Positions 35,809 through 36,216 of a stretch of 36,216 nucleotides of DNA are shown piece after piece. Under the pieces are notes generated by a model, which saw only the letters and a list, made by a program, of their open reading frames with translations, was not told the origin of the DNA and ran no database searches. A program made the translations under genes and the position numbers. The stretch's first letter is position 1. The number at the start of each line of letters is the position of its first letter. The stretch spans positions 1 through 36,216 of the forward strand of contig JAFEER010000302.1 in the NCBI GenBank assembly GCA_018240985.1. Direction: 5' to 3'. The stretch comes from Pseudomonadota bacterium. Its GTDB lineage: Bacteria; Pseudomonadota; Gammaproteobacteria; Burkholderiales; Burkholderiaceae_C.

Positions 35809-36186
35809 GGGGCTGTCCCGGTTTCGACGTGGGTTCGGAATCGGCGTGGTGCATGTCGAGCTTGAGTGACGCTCGTAAATCTCCATTCACTAAAGTAACT
35901 GCAAACGACGAACGTTTCGCACTCGCCGCCTAAACCCGGTGAGCCTTGCAACAGCACGCTGATGGGCTGGGCAAGGGGGTAGCAATACCTCCCGGCTGCA
36001 AGGGAATTCACATCAGCTGGCCTCTAGTCGGGTACCTTGGCATGAGGCGAGATTCAAGGGTGCTGGCCTTCCATATAGCGTGCGTCTGCGCGATCTGGAG
36101 GACGAGATCCAAATCAGAACGCTAAACATGTAGATCTGCCCGAAGAAGGCTTGCGGACGCGGGTTCAATTCCCGCCAGCTCCACCA
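35809..36186 (+). ncRNA. ssrA: Transfer-messenger RNA (tmRNA), tag ANDERFALAA
   Basis: This 378-nt one-piece tmRNA rescues stalled ribosomes and tags proteins for proteolysis. The 5' end GGGGCTG (35809-35815) pairs with CAGCTCC near the 3' end, leaving an encoded ACCA (36183-36186). The T-arm segment GGGTTCAATTCCCGCC is present just before. The tag-coding frame at 35901-35933 reads ANDERFALAA then TAA, preceded by the resume region; with the alanine carried by the tRNA-like domain the full tag is A-ANDERFALAA, of the type known from beta-proteobacteria. CCA is genome-encoded. The long antisense frame across its 3' half is not a gene. Confidence 0.97.
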
Positions 36187-36216
36187 TATCAACATCCAAG
36201 GGCGTTCGCTGACATC

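Noticed and set aside
36013-36195. 60-codon minus-strand frame with the phrase ELNPRP
   Set aside because: This is the well-known artefact of translating the antisense of a tRNA or tmRNA T-arm; the region is ssrA.

Overview
This is a GC-rich, almost fully coding bacterial chromosome segment. Gene order and content point to a betaproteobacterium of the order Burkholderiales, most likely family Comamonadaceae (Acidovorax-like). The reasons are a Bug-type tricarboxylate-transport binding protein next to a CaiB/BaiF CoA-transferase, a tmRNA encoding the tag ANDERFALAA, a fused aroA-cmk gene inside the gyrA-serC-pheA-tyrA-aroA/cmk-rpsA-ihfB supraoperon, and an ompA-ubiG-gph-ssrA block. The genus is an inference. 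I see no insertion sequence, prophage, CRISPR array, rRNA or classical tRNA.

Layout. 1-2480 (+): the 3' end of an acyl-CoA dehydrogenase, a 23-bp-arm palindrome, a Bug binding protein and a CoA-transferase, which looks like a small catabolic operon. 2488-6354 (-): glutathione reductase, a possible coding remnant, an orphan ParB-like protein and the tRNA hydroxylation protein TrhP. 6475-12849 (-): a long run of tightly coupled genes, transcribed in the order ferredoxin, ribB with a degenerate RibA domain, ribH, nusB, aminotransferase, ybgC, tolQ, tolR, tolA. TolA carries an in-frame TAA stop, and tolB-pal do not follow it. 12850-13166: a low-GC gene-free stretch with a repeated DnaA-box-like array. 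13167-19339 (-): a six-gene Mrp-type Na+/H+ antiporter operon with fused A and B subunits. 19585-21345 (+): a two-domain acyltransferase resembling the ornithine-lipid synthase OlsF. 21403-33451 (-): a ComEA-like protein, lapB, lapA, ihfB, rpsA, aroA-cmk, tyrA, pheA, serC and gyrA. 33681-36186 (+): ompA with a strong terminator, ubiG, gph and ssrA (tmRNA).

How the genes fit together. Several clusters concern the cell envelope: Tol motor, LapAB control of LPS synthesis, OmpA, OlsF-like lipid synthesis and the Mrp antiporter. The gyrA-to-rpsA block couples serine and aromatic amino acid synthesis with nucleotide metabolism, translation and DNA topology. Many junctions are ATGA or GTGA overlaps, so translational coupling is likely throughout.

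The most notable non-standard signals are the tolA nonsense codon; the duplicated 41-bp element around DnaA-like boxes upstream of the ferredoxin gene; a 16-bp motif (AAGCGC-N3-CAGCTAT) lying just past the stop codon of three unrelated minus-strand genes; a pair of related long palindromes flanking supraoperon genes; the zinc-less RibA domain; and the orphan ParB-like gene. No clearly new multi-gene defence or metabolic system is visible. The undescribed material is mainly in the repeats and the regulatory regions.
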